NCBI RefSeq assembly: GCF_949628265.1
Contig: NC_088786.1
Coordinates: 39,825,681 to 39,889,680, forward strand
Length of the DNA stretch: 64,000 nt
From: Cloeon dipterum
Taxonomy: Eukaryota > Arthropoda > Insecta > Ephemeroptera > Baetidae
Direction of reading: 5' to 3'
The notes beneath the pieces were generated by a model. That model was not told the DNA's origin. It made no database searches and worked only from the letters and a program-made list of their open reading frames with translations. Position numbers and translations under genes: made by a program. This document shows positions 46,001 through 55,783 of this stretch, in pieces. The first letter of the stretch is position 1; every line of letters begins with the position of its first letter.

Positions 46001-49000
46001 TATTCAACAGTCCAATCACGCGGAAATCAACACAAATCTGGACTAAATTCTTCTTCGCTCTCGGAATGAAAAAGAAATTTCTGCCGCAAATAATAAAAGT
46101 ATATAACGGTAAAAATGACGGGCAGCAGGAAATAAACAAAGTGCGCTTTTTTTATTTACTTCTGCACCGGAGGAAATCTGTAATTGCGTAATTGGCAGCT
46201 CACTCACTCACAATCAGTCATCAGACACGCCGGATTTCGGATTTGCGTGGGAAAAAATTCTATATTTGATTTTCTCTGCTTGACGTCGCCGCGCCTGTCA
46301 GAATTTGTACGACTAGCGGTTGTTTCCACTATTAAAAAATAATTTATTTGCAATTTAAATTTATTTCTGCAACAATTAAATTTCAAGAACAGGTTTTTTG
46401 GATTGTCATTTGGCATTTTTGGCTTTTTATTCGAGTTTTACAGCGGTGAAAACCTATGAAAAGACACAAAATTCGATGAAATTGGAAATTTTCGTAATTT
46501 TGTATCTCAGGGTCACGTCAGGTACAGACCCTGAAGGTGGATTTTTACCTTCCTAGGTCCATTCTAGGCCTTCTTGATTTGTCTAAGCGAATTAGATGCG
46601 AAAAAATACACTTTACGAACGAGAGGCGAACTGCGCATGCGCGGCCGAGCAGGTTTTTTAATTTTCAAATTGGAATTGCAGCTAAACTATCGTGATTACA
46701 CCTTTGAAATTTGGTGTGCTTGTGCAGAATTTCACGGGCTACATTTCAGCCATGAAGCCCGAAAAAATCGGAGGGGGTGATCATCCCTTAATTTTGAATT
46801 TACGAGAAAAGGTCACAAAAAGTGACTTTTACCTTCGCCCTACGAATTTTTCATAAATTGAAAATTTGTTCAGGATCAAAAACTAGGTTGGGCGGTGAAA
46901 ATTTCAGGGTGAAATCTCAACCCAGTCAAGAGTTACAGTTTTTTGGGGAATTTTTTTAACCTAAAAATTTATTCCTGTACTTCTTAATAAAAAAATTGAC
47001 CCTGTATTGCAGACACGAGTGCGATAACCGCCCTGAACTTCATGGAGGCGCTGGACGACGGGCTGGTGGTTTGTCGCTTGGCCAAAACGATCCAGGAGCA
47101 AGCTCAGCTCGCCGTCGAGGAAGGACGTGCCAAGGGGGTGAGTTAAAATTTTAATATTTTAAATCAAATATTAACTGTTATCCCTTTATTGCAGCCTGTG
47201 CCAAAACTGGGCGGCCGCATTTGGCAAAAGGCGGCCCGCAGGAGTTTCTTCTCGCGCGACAACTCGGAGAACTTCATCAAATTCTGCCGGCAGCTCGGAG
47301 TGCACGAAAACCTCATCTTCGAGTCCGATGATTTGGGTAATTATTATAGGTTTTGATTTTTAAAATATTTATTTATGATTTTTAGGGGTATGGGGCGGTT
47401 TGTTTTTGAATTTTTGCAAGGAAAAATATTTAAAATTTAGTTTTTACGTTTAAAATGTTTTTTTTTCAACTGGAATTGGTGTATTACCCTTTCAAAGCAA
47501 GAAAAAATTAATTATTGTGATACTTTGAAATTTTTATTGAACTATAATTTAATTTATCTGCAATTTTGAAATCAAATTACGCCAGAAAATTCCCACATTT
47601 AACATATAAAAAAGGATTTTGCTAAAAATTTTGTCTGCCTATTCGTGTCGGCGCGCAGAACTAGAGGCTTTAAATAAATGTGCCGTTCGCACACGTCACA
47701 TGCTGCTTAAGCGGGGTCTCGGCAGTCACGTGGCCTTATTTTTACTTTCTTTCTCAGCTTCTTGCTATGAAAAATCTCATTTCCTCTTATTACTTAAGAA
47801 AATCGTCTTTAAAACGTCTAAATAAAATTGGCGTGAACAGTAAAAAGAACGTTTAGAGAGTTTCTATTCTTTTACTCCGGTTTCGCCATTGTTTGGCAAG
47901 TGTCAGGATGGCCGAGCGGTCTAAGGCGCTGCGTTCAGGTCGCAGTCTGGTTCTCCAGGCGTGGGTTCGAATCCCACTTCTGACAAACTTTTTGAATGTC
48001 TTCATCGGCGTAGAGGAAATAATTTTATAATTATGATGTAATTGTTTGCAATTTTTTTCCAGCCCCCAAATTGTTATTTTTTTTTTAAATTAATTAACAT
48101 TAAAATTTATTAAGAATTTTCTAAATTGGAAAATATTTTCCCCAGTGTCTGTCAATATGCCTAGAAAATTTTACGACGGGGAAACCAACAGTTTTTGATA
48201 CAAAAATGATCAAAATTCGAAAAAAATCGCATTTCTGTGTCCATAAAATTTAGAATTCGGATATTTTTTGACGCAGGGAGCCATCAGCTAGGAGCCATCC
48301 CTGAGGTCAGACAAGACCGCAATAAAACAGGTTAAAATTCTAACCCTGGCGTCAGGGTAGTTGGAGCACACGAAAATACACACATAACAAAAACAAATTA
48401 ATTTAAATAAAAATAAATTCCTTCCTTCTTTTGAATTTAAACGTGAATTAATTTTTGATTATTTTTTGCAGTGATGCACGCGGCGCCGCGGAACGTGGTG
48501 CTGTGTCTGCTGGAGGTGTCGCGTCTGGCGTCGTCGCGCTTCGGCGTCGAGCCGTCCGGCCTGGTGCAGTTCGAGCGCGAAATCGCAGAGTGCTCTTCGC
48601 CGTTCAACACGAGCCGCATGTCGCCCGCGCCCGGCACCGCCCTCTCCGACTCTGGCCTCTCGGCCGCCTCCCTGTTCTCCTGGCGGCCGCCCTCGCCCAC
48701 GCCGCCCCTCCACGAGGAGGACTCCGACCTCAAAATCGGACTCAAAAAGTGAGAACTGAGCGATGTATTTTTGAAAGCTTTGAAGAGTAAAAAAATTATC
48801 TCCTGGGGGTTAAATTTAAAAAATAGGGGTGCTCTTCACATTCTGACTAGTTATCAAGAATTTCGATTTTTTCTTAAATTTTCCTCGTTCTTGCTAATAT
48901 TTGCAACTCCAAATCTCCGGTTCTAACCACCAGAATTGCAAACTTTACCCACCTTTCGACTCGTCTCAACCTCCCCTAGCAAACTAAATTGTTTAGGGGG

Positions 49001-51439
49001 TGCTTACCCCTACACACTAATTGTTAAAATATTTTAAAACACTCGGAAAAATGCTCCTGAGTACATTTTTTGCGAGAATTTGTGTCATGGGGTTGAAAGG
49101 GGTGGACAGTTAGAACCCCGTAAACTCTTCAGTTCTTCAGAGTAGATTGAGACGTGTCTAACGGTGGGTAGTTTTTGCAATTCTGATCATTAGAACCCGA
49201 GATTTCGAGTTTGCAAAATACGAAAAAATCGAAAAATTCGAGATATTCGTATTTTTTGCGAATATTCCCGACTCTAAATCTTGGGTTGTAACCACCAGAA
49301 TTGCAAAAATTAACCACCATTCGACTCATCCCAACCTCCATCAACCAGCTAAAGGGTTAAGGGGGTGTTTACCCCCGCGTACTAATTGTTAAAATATTTA
49401 GAAACCCGCTGAAAAATGCTTACAACTACATTTTTTTCTGCTGATTTTTGCGAGTTGGTTGAATGGGGTGAAATGTAAGCAACCCTGTAACCCCTCAGCT
49501 TTTCAGGGTAGATTGAGATGTGTCTATAGGTGCGTGATTTTTGCAATTCTGATAATTAGAACTCGACATATGGAGTTTGCAAAATACGAAAAAAGCCGAA
49601 AAATTCGTGATTTTAGCGTTTTTGAAACTATTGCCGACTCCCAATCTCGGGTTCTTACCCTCAGAATTGCATAAATACCCACCATTTGACTCGTCTCAAC
49701 CTCCCCTAGCAAGCTGAAGGGTTTAGGGGGTGCCTACCCCCACCCACTAATTGCTAGAATATTTTAAAACCCGCGGAAAAATGCTTCCGAGTACATTTTG
49801 CTGCAATATATTGTGGGAGGGGGTTGAAAGGGGTGGTAATTGAGCACCCCTTGAACCCTTCAGATATTTAGGGTACGTTGAGATGTGACTAATGGTGGCT
49901 ATTTTTTGCAATTCTGATATTTAGAACCAAAGATTTGGAGTTTGCAAAATACGAAAAAAGCCGGAAAATTCATTATTTTAGCGTTTTTGCAATTATTGCA
50001 AACTCCAAATCTCGGGTTCTAACCATCAGAATTGCAAAAACTAACTATCGTTGGATTCTTCTCAACTTTCTCTGATCATTCAAAGGCATTAAGGGATGAT
50101 AACCCCTACCCCTTTCAAACCCTTGTTGAATATTGATGGGTAAAAAATGTTCTGAAGGCTAAATTTTTTTTATATTTTTTTAAGCGTAAAAAGTTCAGTT
50201 CTATCAAAAAGCAATTTATTCAAAACAAAATCAGATTTTAACCCAAAAAAAACCATCTTTCCAGTTCGTCGTCTGTGATGTCTTTGGGGTCTCCGAACAG
50301 CAGCGGGCGCTGGTCTCGTCCCGGCAGCGGCGGCGAAGAAGACGACGAGCCGGACGCGTGGCGGGCGACGCTGCCGGTGCTGGAGGACAGCGCCGAGCCG
50401 GACGTGTCGGCGTCGACGTCGGCGTCGGCGGTCAGGGCCACCAGCCGCACGCGCATTCCAAGCCTGCGCAAGCCGCGCAGCCGCACGCCCAGCGAGGACC
50501 GCACGCCCACCTCCTCCAAGGGCATCACCGAGCTGGACCGCAAGGTCGAGCAGGCCGCCAGGGAGGCCCGCAGGCAGTGCCGATGCGAGGACGAGGCCGG
50601 TGCGGCACCGGACGCCGACGGCAAAAACCCCAAATGCGCCGACAAGCTCAAGGTCAGACGCCTGGGCGGAGGAAAGTACAACATTGCTGGACGCAACGTC
50701 TACGTCAGAGTGAGTTTCAGGGTTTTTCTGTTTTAAAAATTCCTCAGGGTCGAAATTAATTTTTCAGCTCGAAAAAACGGTTTTCGGTGCGCAAAACATT
50801 TGAATATTTTGGTTGGTAACGCGCATGCGTCATCCCTCTGACGTCACAGCCATGATTCATGCTTGGTATTGGCAGCTGGGACAGCTGTGACGTCAGAGGG
50901 GAACGGATGCGCAGTAGCTATTTTAAGATTCAAACGTTTTGCGCGCCAAAGCAACGTGCGTTTTGCTTTGCGCCGCTTCTCGCACGTCAAAAAACATTTT
51001 TAAATCGAAATAATAGTTTCAACCCCCTTTTTCAACCCCCAGGAATCGATTGAAACGTACAAAAATGTTAAAATTATTTTTAAAATTATAAGAAACCCAA
51101 TTTTTAGCAAAAAAATTAAATTTAACGATCAAATTGACTGTTTTTATTATTTAAACCACCCGTAAATTGCAGCTGCTGAAGGGGAGGCACATGATGGTGC
51201 GCGTGGGCGGCGGGTGGGACACGCTGGAGCATTTCCTGGAGCGGCACGACCCGTGCCAGGTGCGCGTGCTGGGCCGCGGCGACTCGTCGGCGGGCAACTC
51301 GCGCACCAACAGCCGCTCGAGCGGCATCAACCGGCTCGGCCTGTCCAACAGCAGCAGACACTCGACGCCCGCCTCGCCCAGCGAAGGCTTCCTGCACATC
51401 CGGGCCAAGTACCGCAGCCCTCCGCCGGCCAGAAGTTGA
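34018..51439 (+). CDS. pigs: GAS2-like protein (CH and GAR domains), pickled-eggs family
   Basis: Six coding exons in phase: 34018-34387, 47013-47137, 47195-47336, 48472-48748, 50265-50709 and 51173-51439, 541 residues. The start is the first ATG of an exon opening at 34011 after tttcag. Residues 1-105 are Ser/Pro/Ala-rich. A calponin-homology domain spans about 108-254 ([61 protein letters not shown]), the actin-binding module. A GAS2-related (GAR) domain spans about 395-485 ([34 protein letters not shown]), which binds microtubules. Between them lies a Ser/Arg/Pro-rich linker with a TRIP tetrapeptide at 367-370, an EB1-binding TxIP-type motif. The order CH-linker-GAR is that of vertebrate GAS2L1-3 and Drosophila pigs, which link actin to microtubule ends. 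Exons are G+C-rich in A+T-rich introns. A REXO1-like gene is nested on the opposite strand, and a tRNA gene lies in intron 3. Confidence 0.9.
34530..34985 (+). repeat. dispersed hairpin repeat (R1), divergent subtype, in GAS2-like intron 1
   Basis: Has ctaccctggaaaaggtcatc, the gagacctttcgtttaagacc block and ggtcgtagaggcaaaaacc. Closest to the copy at 31270. Confidence 0.68.
34986..35814. other. intron of the GAS2-like gene, no gene recognised
   Basis: An 87-codon plus-strand frame (35148-35411) has no domain or splice context. Nothing else seen. Confidence 0.35.
35815..36505 (-). mobile_element. MITE M1, two overlapping reverse copies
   Basis: The block gctgcgcagtaaacttgtgc to ccttctgcgcagtcg occurs twice (about 35820-35950 and 36070-36205). 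The second runs to ggtcgattcgccaatttccg and ccagacgccatgtctgcgcg. This suggests one element inserted into, or recombined with, another. Confidence 0.72.
36506..37492. other. intron DNA with a G+C-rich island
   Basis: 36850-37030 is G+C-rich. The rest is A+T-rich. A reverse-strand AATAAA at about 37415-37420 may end the REXO1-like transcript. No exon supported. Confidence 0.4.
37493..39356 (-). CDS. REXO1: RNA exonuclease 1-like DEDDh 3'-5' exonuclease, nested in the GAS2-like gene
   Basis: Four exons in phase, 39314-39356, 38550-39223, 37624-37741 and 37493-37572, give 304 residues. The product is a DEDD-family exonuclease that trims RNA 3' ends, probably nuclear. Residues 56-115 hold a Cys/His cluster ([31 protein letters not shown]), as found before the nuclease domain in REXO1 proteins. 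The catalytic set is visible: ALDCEMC (D150, E152), GHSIDHDL (D234) and HDSAEDA (H284, D289), i.e. DEDDh. VDTAIVFPH and [12 protein letters not shown] are also typical. It is much shorter than full REXO1, with essentially only the C-terminal unit. The start ([10 protein letters not shown]) is an ATG in a short first exon, so an unseen upstream exon cannot be excluded. It lies antisense inside intron 1 of the GAS2-like gene. Its 0.8-kb second intron carries an S1 palindrome and an M1 MITE. Confidence 0.85.
37785..37879. mobile_element. short palindromic element S1, copy b
   Basis: Ends ctctatttcgcgtggcggac and gtccgccgcgtaaaatagat are inverted. The core has ccaatcagaacgtctgc and its inverse. 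Lies in intron 2 of the REXO1-like gene. Confidence 0.75.
37930..38430 (+). mobile_element. MITE M1 in REXO1-like intron
   Basis: gacgcgcaaacatggcgtctagtagagtac, then two copies of the gcatgcgcagtgatgcgtt block (about 38085 and 38330). The structure is rearranged relative to the full element. Confidence 0.68.
39640..40350 (-). repeat. dispersed hairpin repeat (R1), reverse orientation
   Basis: Reversed blocks: ggggccctttgggccgaaag, ggtaaggcgcgtctgctcgt, tgggatcattttaagaccaa, attcggctgttcatccgatc, ccctcatcggacaggtctcg and ctttttcagggta. Confidence 0.76.
40351..41855. other. intron of the GAS2-like gene, no gene recognised
   Basis: A+T-rich with short open frames on both strands (65-90 codons) that show no domain. 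Nothing supported. Confidence 0.35.
41860..42185 (-). mobile_element. MITE M1 (reverse orientation, truncated)
   Basis: Runs from gttgtttgaatatacgccca through ctgcgcagtaaacttgtgcg, ccttctgcgcagtcg and gccaatcaggagacagtcca to cattcccgcctattttgcta, where an S1 palindrome takes over. Confidence 0.74.
42190..42315. mobile_element. short palindromic element S1, copy c
   Basis: aaaagcgatctattttatgc and the inverse cgtgaaataaaccgctttt enclose cagacgttctgattggcc. It abuts the truncated end of an M1 element. Confidence 0.72.
42316..44024. other. intron of the GAS2-like gene, no gene recognised
   Basis: G+C-rich pocket at 42540-42740 and an (AC)n run at 43851-43877. Open frames are unremarkable. Confidence 0.35.
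44034..44506 (+). mobile_element. MITE M1 with clean ends and target-site duplication
   Basis: Element of 473 bp starting CATCGGGGGCCGG and ending CCGGCCCCCGGTG (13-bp terminal inverted repeats, one mismatch). It is flanked on both sides by AAATTAATT (44025-44033 and 44507-44515). An 8-9-bp target duplication fits hAT-type transposition. It is the copy that best defines the family limits. Confidence 0.85.
44516..45177. other. intron of the GAS2-like gene, no gene recognised
   Basis: Unique-looking A+T-rich DNA. No exon or RNA gene supported. Confidence 0.35.
45178..45600. mobile_element. 423-bp foldback (palindromic) element
   Basis: Starts CCAGTTGCATAAACCCTTAG and ends with its near-exact inverse (one mismatch). 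Further in, cggttcagccattcgccgtag pairs with ctacggcgattggctgaacc, and gcatttccgctgcgatttcag with ctgaaatcgcagcggaagtg. The arms are about 190 bp with a short loop near 45395. A TGA triplet flanks both ends. Noncoding. Confidence 0.82.
45601..46414. other. intron of the GAS2-like gene, no gene recognised
   Basis: A+T-rich. A 94-codon plus-strand frame (45762-46046) has no domain. Nothing supported. Confidence 0.35.
46415..46985 (-). repeat. right arm of a widely spaced inverted repeat
   Basis: Reverse complement of 33300-33870 (gttgggcggtgaaaatttca, ggagggggtgatcatccctt, acatttcagccatgaagccc, gagaggcgaactgcgcatgc). It ends only about 27 bp before the acceptor of coding exon 2 of the GAS2-like gene. 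Confidence 0.75.
47902..47985 (+). tRNA. tRNA-Leu (anticodon CAG)
   Basis: 84-nt class II tRNA. The acceptor stem GTCAGGA pairs with TTCTGAC. The D-arm reads TGGCCGAGCGGTCTAAGGC, the anticodon stem CTGCG/CGCAG with loop TTCAGGT and anticodon CAG at 47936-47938. A long variable arm contains GGTTCTCC, and the T-arm has GGTTCGAATCC. A T-run (ctttttg) follows directly as a Pol III stop. It sits on the sense strand in intron 3 of the GAS2-like gene and has no intron of its own. All the features of a functional cytoplasmic tRNA are present. Confidence 0.96.
48880..50110. repeat. 365-bp tandem repeat, about 3.4 units
   Basis: In intron 4 of the GAS2-like gene. The phrase TTCGACTCGTCTCAACCTCC recurs at 48955, 49320, 49685 and, diverged, about 50051. 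Each unit also has gggtgcttacccctacacac-like text, aaaatgctcctgagtacatt and ggttctaaccaccagaattgc. Related single units lie in the zinc-finger cluster (about 55010-55130 and 58130-58640). Confidence 0.85.
50806..50940. repeat. palindrome with CRE-like cores
   Basis: gcatgcgtcatccctctgacgtcacagc is mirrored by gctgtgacgtcagaggggaacggatgcgc around a spacer of about 45 bp, in intron 5 of the GAS2-like gene. The arms contain TGACGTCA. It is probably a small foldback element and resembles no other copy in this window. Confidence 0.7.
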
Positions 51440-52658
51440 ACTACGCAATGGCTCCAGCTTTTTGCCACGATTTGATGCGATTTCTTCTCGTTAATCAGTG
51501 CTCGGCACTTATTTTTGTGGATTTTAAGGGCTAAATTCGCTCTTTATTTTATTTTTAAATTGTTTTCGAGGAAAGAAAACAGCAGAAATTCAGAAAATTA
51601 TTTATATAAAATTTATTTCTTTTAATTTCAAAGGAAGAAACATTTTTTCGATCTTCTCATTCAGGTAATTTTTTGCCATACTGAATTAAATCACCAGCAC
51701 TGATTTTTCAGGAGAAAATTCGCATCACATCCGCTTTTGTTTTTGTTTAACTCAATCTGTAACATTCCGAAGGCTCTCTGTTCGTTGAAACTGACACATA
51801 ATTTTTATTTTTTCCCTCTCTCTCGTCGCTTGGAATGATAACGAACGCGAGCTCTGTATTTGCCATTAATTTAAACACAACACTCACCTGTTTGATAAAA
51901 GCTAAGCGTAATTTTAGTTCCTCTCTGATCGCAGATTTCTTTCCATTCCTGTTACGAGACTAACTCTCGAGCGAGTTAATTGTATTTTGAAAAGATTGCG
52001 TTAATATTTCGAGAGAATATTAAATAATCAAATTGCAATGTTAATTAGGAGATACGCGAGTTTATGGAAATCGTATTTTACCAAGCAGTTCACTCAAAGT
52101 GGCATCAGATAAAGATAATTATGTTTTTGCATGTTGTTGAAAATGCTATTTTGAGCTGAAAAGTGTATTCCGACAGGATCATTTACCAACCTGTAAATAC
52201 CAATAAAAATAATTTAAAAACAAACTAAATCAAAAATGTTATAATTATTCACACAAATGAAAAATTCTACGCATCGAAGCGATTCATATCAATTTTAGAA
52301 TTTACTTAACTGCTTCTCTGCATTGGTACCAGTCTAGTGTCTAGTTACAAAATGCGGAGTGGATAAAATAAAATAAATTTTGTTCGTGTTATTGGGCTTC
52401 TTTACGGCCGTGTATTTGATTAGTTTATTCGTTTTACAGCGCTCAAAAACCGTCGTCAAATTTAAAATTTATTTTCTACGAATGAATTCTTTTGGGTATT
52501 AATTGTAATTAATTATAGCATCTTATTTGAGAATTGTTTGCGAAATATTACATCAGCATGTCCCGTTACGCCGAAATAGAAGATTTATCAATTTGTGTCG
52601 AGGTACGAACTAAAATCTATAATTGTGCTAACACTACGAATGTTATGTTACAAGTCTC
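51440..52658. other. 3' UTR of the GAS2-like gene and convergent flank of the zinc-finger array
   Basis: A candidate AATAAA for the GAS2-like gene is at 52202-52207. From about 52360 the sequence matches the 3' flank found below each zinc-finger copy (gtggataaaataaa, ccgtcgtcaaatttaaaatt), i.e. the minus-strand 3' UTR region of the first zinc-finger copy. Confidence 0.5.
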
Positions 52659-53736
52659 TCATTCTGCAACTTTTCCACGACATCTTCCAAACCGTTTGTG
52701 CTCATACATTGAAGCAAGACTCATTTCTTTACCACATTTCGGACATTTTTCATCTTTGTGAATGCACTTCATATGGATTTTCAAATTTGCCTCTGAAGCA
52801 AACATCTTGCCACACTTCTGCTGTCTGCATTTGATCTTCTTCTCCGAATGCTTATATCGAACATGTCTATCCAAGTTACCCTTCTGCTCTGCCGAGTAAT
52901 GGCAAAATTGGCACTGGAATTTCTTTCGTTCCTGATGCTCCACTTGCTCGTGCTCGATTCTCTTTAGAGCAGAGGCGAAATATTTCCTGCAACCAGAAGT
53001 GGTGCACTTCATCAACTTTCCATTGTGCTTGTTCTTAGAGTGACAGGAAATTTTGAGATACACCTCGTTGCATTCGCAGCATTTGCCACTATAGTCTAGT
53101 TTTTTTATGTCATTTGATCCAGATTTAGAAGAAGCGGAGGATTTTCTCTGTAATTCAATTTCTTGGATTTCGCCCTTTCCACGACCATTGTTTTCCTTCA
53201 AATCCGAGACTTGGTTTTCTCCTGATGACTGTTCCAGAGTCGGATCTTGCTCACTGTTCGTTGTTTCAGCGCAATGAATTTGGAGTTCCTCCTCGAAATC
53301 CCAGGAATTGGTTGATTTCCGGAAAAAGTTCATTTCGATCAAGCTCTTCTAGCATTAGCAAACCATCATCGATTTTGGCCTCAGAGCTGACATATCAAAA
53401 TATAAAATAATAAATATAAATTTCACAATAAAAAAAATGATCACCTCTCTTTTTCTGGTTGAATAGGAGCAAGCTCACTGCTTGTAACATCAATTTCCAC
53501 CCTTGGAATTTCAGTTTCTTGCTCGAATTCTAGGAATTCCATTAATTCCTGCAAGAGATCATCATTCCGATCTCCCCCTTCTTGTCTAAATCCTTCCGTT
53601 CCTGGCTCAGGGCTACAATGAAAAAGAAAATTGACCAAATTCCAAATTTAAATATCAAACTGGCAAATTTTTACCTTTTTACTTTCATTGGAACAGGAAA
53701 TAAGGCTTCGCTGGACATTTCTCCGTTGAGAGACAT
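52659..53736 (-). pseudogene. zinc-finger gene copy 1, with a one-base frameshift
   Basis: Three exons as in its paralogues: 53675-53736 (MSLNGEMSSEALFPVPMKVK), 53445-53612 and 52659-53386. Splice sites are intact. Early in exon 3 the reading frame NELFPEINQFLGF continues as RGGTPNSLR and stops, because the genome reads GGATTTCGAGG where copy 4 reads GGATTCGAGG. The coding sum is 958 nt, one more than a multiple of three. Beyond the extra base the other frame is open to the end and encodes five intact zinc fingers (CCECNEVYL, CTTSGCRKYF, CQFCHYSAEQ, CRQQKCGKMF, CPKCGKEM). So the lesion is recent, a sequencing error, or is bypassed by a downstream start or altered splicing. Family unknown. Nucleic-acid binding is inferred from the fingers only. 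Confidence 0.6.
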
Positions 53737-55783
53737 CTCGGCAGAACGATTTCTAACTCCAAACAAGCTCAATGAACAATAAAGACGGGAGAAATCGTCC
53801 TATTCAAGAAATGAAATGTAAAATATTCACGGTAATTTCATTTCAATTTGTAAAATAATTTGTTAAAAAAGACACACTCATTATTAATTGTTTGGGGCAT
53901 TTCTAAAGATAAAATTCTCGAGAAATATTTCAAAGTAGAAGCATTCATGCGCGGACATAGATGAAATGACTTAACTTAACGAAAATGGATTTATTTAACA
54001 ATGATGATGAATAATTTCTAAATTTGCCAGGATAAAAATTCAACGAGGAATAATTTGAAATTGGTAAAAAACAAGATATGTAAACAGAAAAATTAAATGT
54101 GTTCACCGCAGAAATTAACTAACTCACAACAATTTCACTGTTTAAAATTCGTCTTATAATTTGCGTTACAATTTATGAAACAATTCCTAAAATTTTCTGT
54201 CGATTTAAAATGAGAGTAACAATTATTTGACGCTTGTTATAAATTAATTTAAACGGTACATCAAAATATAAGTTTTTTTACACAGAAATGGATTCACACG
54301 TAAACGTGAAACAGAAAGGAATAGAAATTGGAGTTATATAGAAAATTTGGTTACTCGTCGCTTGATGGGTAGGTTTTTCTTCCCCTTCGACAATCGTGAT
54401 GTGGACGCGTCCAGCTGATCCTCTTTCTTTGACGACAATAAGCAGCATTCGAGGTGGTAAACGATATCTCTATTTTTTTTCTCTAGAATTTTTGGTGATA
54501 CATAAATGTCAATAGAAATTTTTCACTCTTTGAAAATACCTAAATCAAATGAAAGGATGGAATTTATGATATGGCCAGGGGGGAATTTCGTGAGAAATAG
54601 GCCGGGAAGGTTTTCCTTTGTTATATAAAAATCGTTTTCTTTTTTTGGTTGCACTCAAAATAAGAAAGTACGATTTTATGGAATTTATATTCCTCTTAGA
54701 AAAATCTTAAAATATATGCAAGCGATTTTTCAAAAGCTTTAATACTCTGAATCATTAAAGCACTTTTCAGAGTGAAGGTTTCATATCGTTGAAATTATGC
54801 AGTCATCTGTATTTAGAGTAAATTATACATTTTTCAAAAATTTCAAAAATATAATACAGAAAAAAATCAAAATGTAAAAGTGCAGGATTAAAAAAATTTT
54901 TTAAAAAAATATACTTTTGAGCATCGCCTTCTTTTTTCTTAAAATAGTCAAGATGATATCATTCATATTTTTTTGAGGTTGCGCGTTAACTCTATACAGA
55001 TTTTTAATTTTTTGCATTAATTGCCAACTCCAAACCAACAGAATTGCAAAAATTGCACACCGATCAACTCGTGTCAACCTCCCTAAATCATTTAAAGGGT
55101 TTGGAGGAAAGCCCTTCGACCCATTTGAATAAAATTAGAAACTCCGATTTCAAAAATAATTTTTAATTAAAATTAACAGGACCTTATTTTTCTTAGAATG
55201 AAGTTATATTTATGGACTTTTGGATCCATTTGTTTAGCTGCCAGGCCGTTGTTTTGAACACGGTGTGGCACTAACGAAAGAGCAATTTCTTTTGCGTAGT
55301 TGTAAACTAGAGATGCGACTGATTAAACAAAAGCTTCGTGTGCGACTTTGAAATGCAAAGCTGGAGTGAAGACGTTTACTCGCCGTCTGGATAGAAGAAA
55401 AGAATGAAAAAATGCAAGCGGCGAAATCCAGATGATCAGAACACACGCGAAAATCTTTTTTCTCACACATTTAACATGCGGTGTGTGGATAAAATAAAAT
55501 TAATTTTGTTCTTGTTATTTGGGCTTCTTTACGAGCTTGTATTTTATTAGTTGATTTGTTTTACAGAGGCCAACAACCTTCGTCAAATTTAAAATTTATT
55601 TTCTACCTAGAAACTCTTTAGGGTATTAATTGTCTTTAACGCGTATATCATTTGAAAATTTATTGAGAAATATGTTGTTACGCTATAGTCAGATAATAGA
55701 GAATATTTATATATATAGGTCGAGGCATTTGATCTAAAATCTTTAAAGTGCTAACACTCAGAAAATGGTATATTTCAAGTCTC
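53737..55783. other. spacer between zinc-finger copies 1 and 2
   Basis: Holds the upstream conserved block of copy 1 (about 54350-54510), a fragment of the 365-bp repeat (about 55010-55130), and the 3' flank of copy 2 with gataaaataaaattaattttg and caaccttcgtcaaatttaaaa (about 55490-55600). No other gene. Confidence 0.6.
54350..54510 (-). promoter_or_regulatory. conserved upstream block of zinc-finger copy 1
   Basis: Block with gtttttcttccccttc, gatcctctttctttgacgac and gcagcattcgaggtgg, about 630 bp upstream of the copy-1 ATG. The same block recurs upstream of the other three copies at a similar distance. It may be a promoter, a noncoding 5' exon or a remnant coding exon. Confidence 0.5.

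Noticed and set aside
50238..50696. 152-codon minus-strand frame
   Set aside because: Antisense to GAS2-like exon 5, whose join to the GAR domain is clear.
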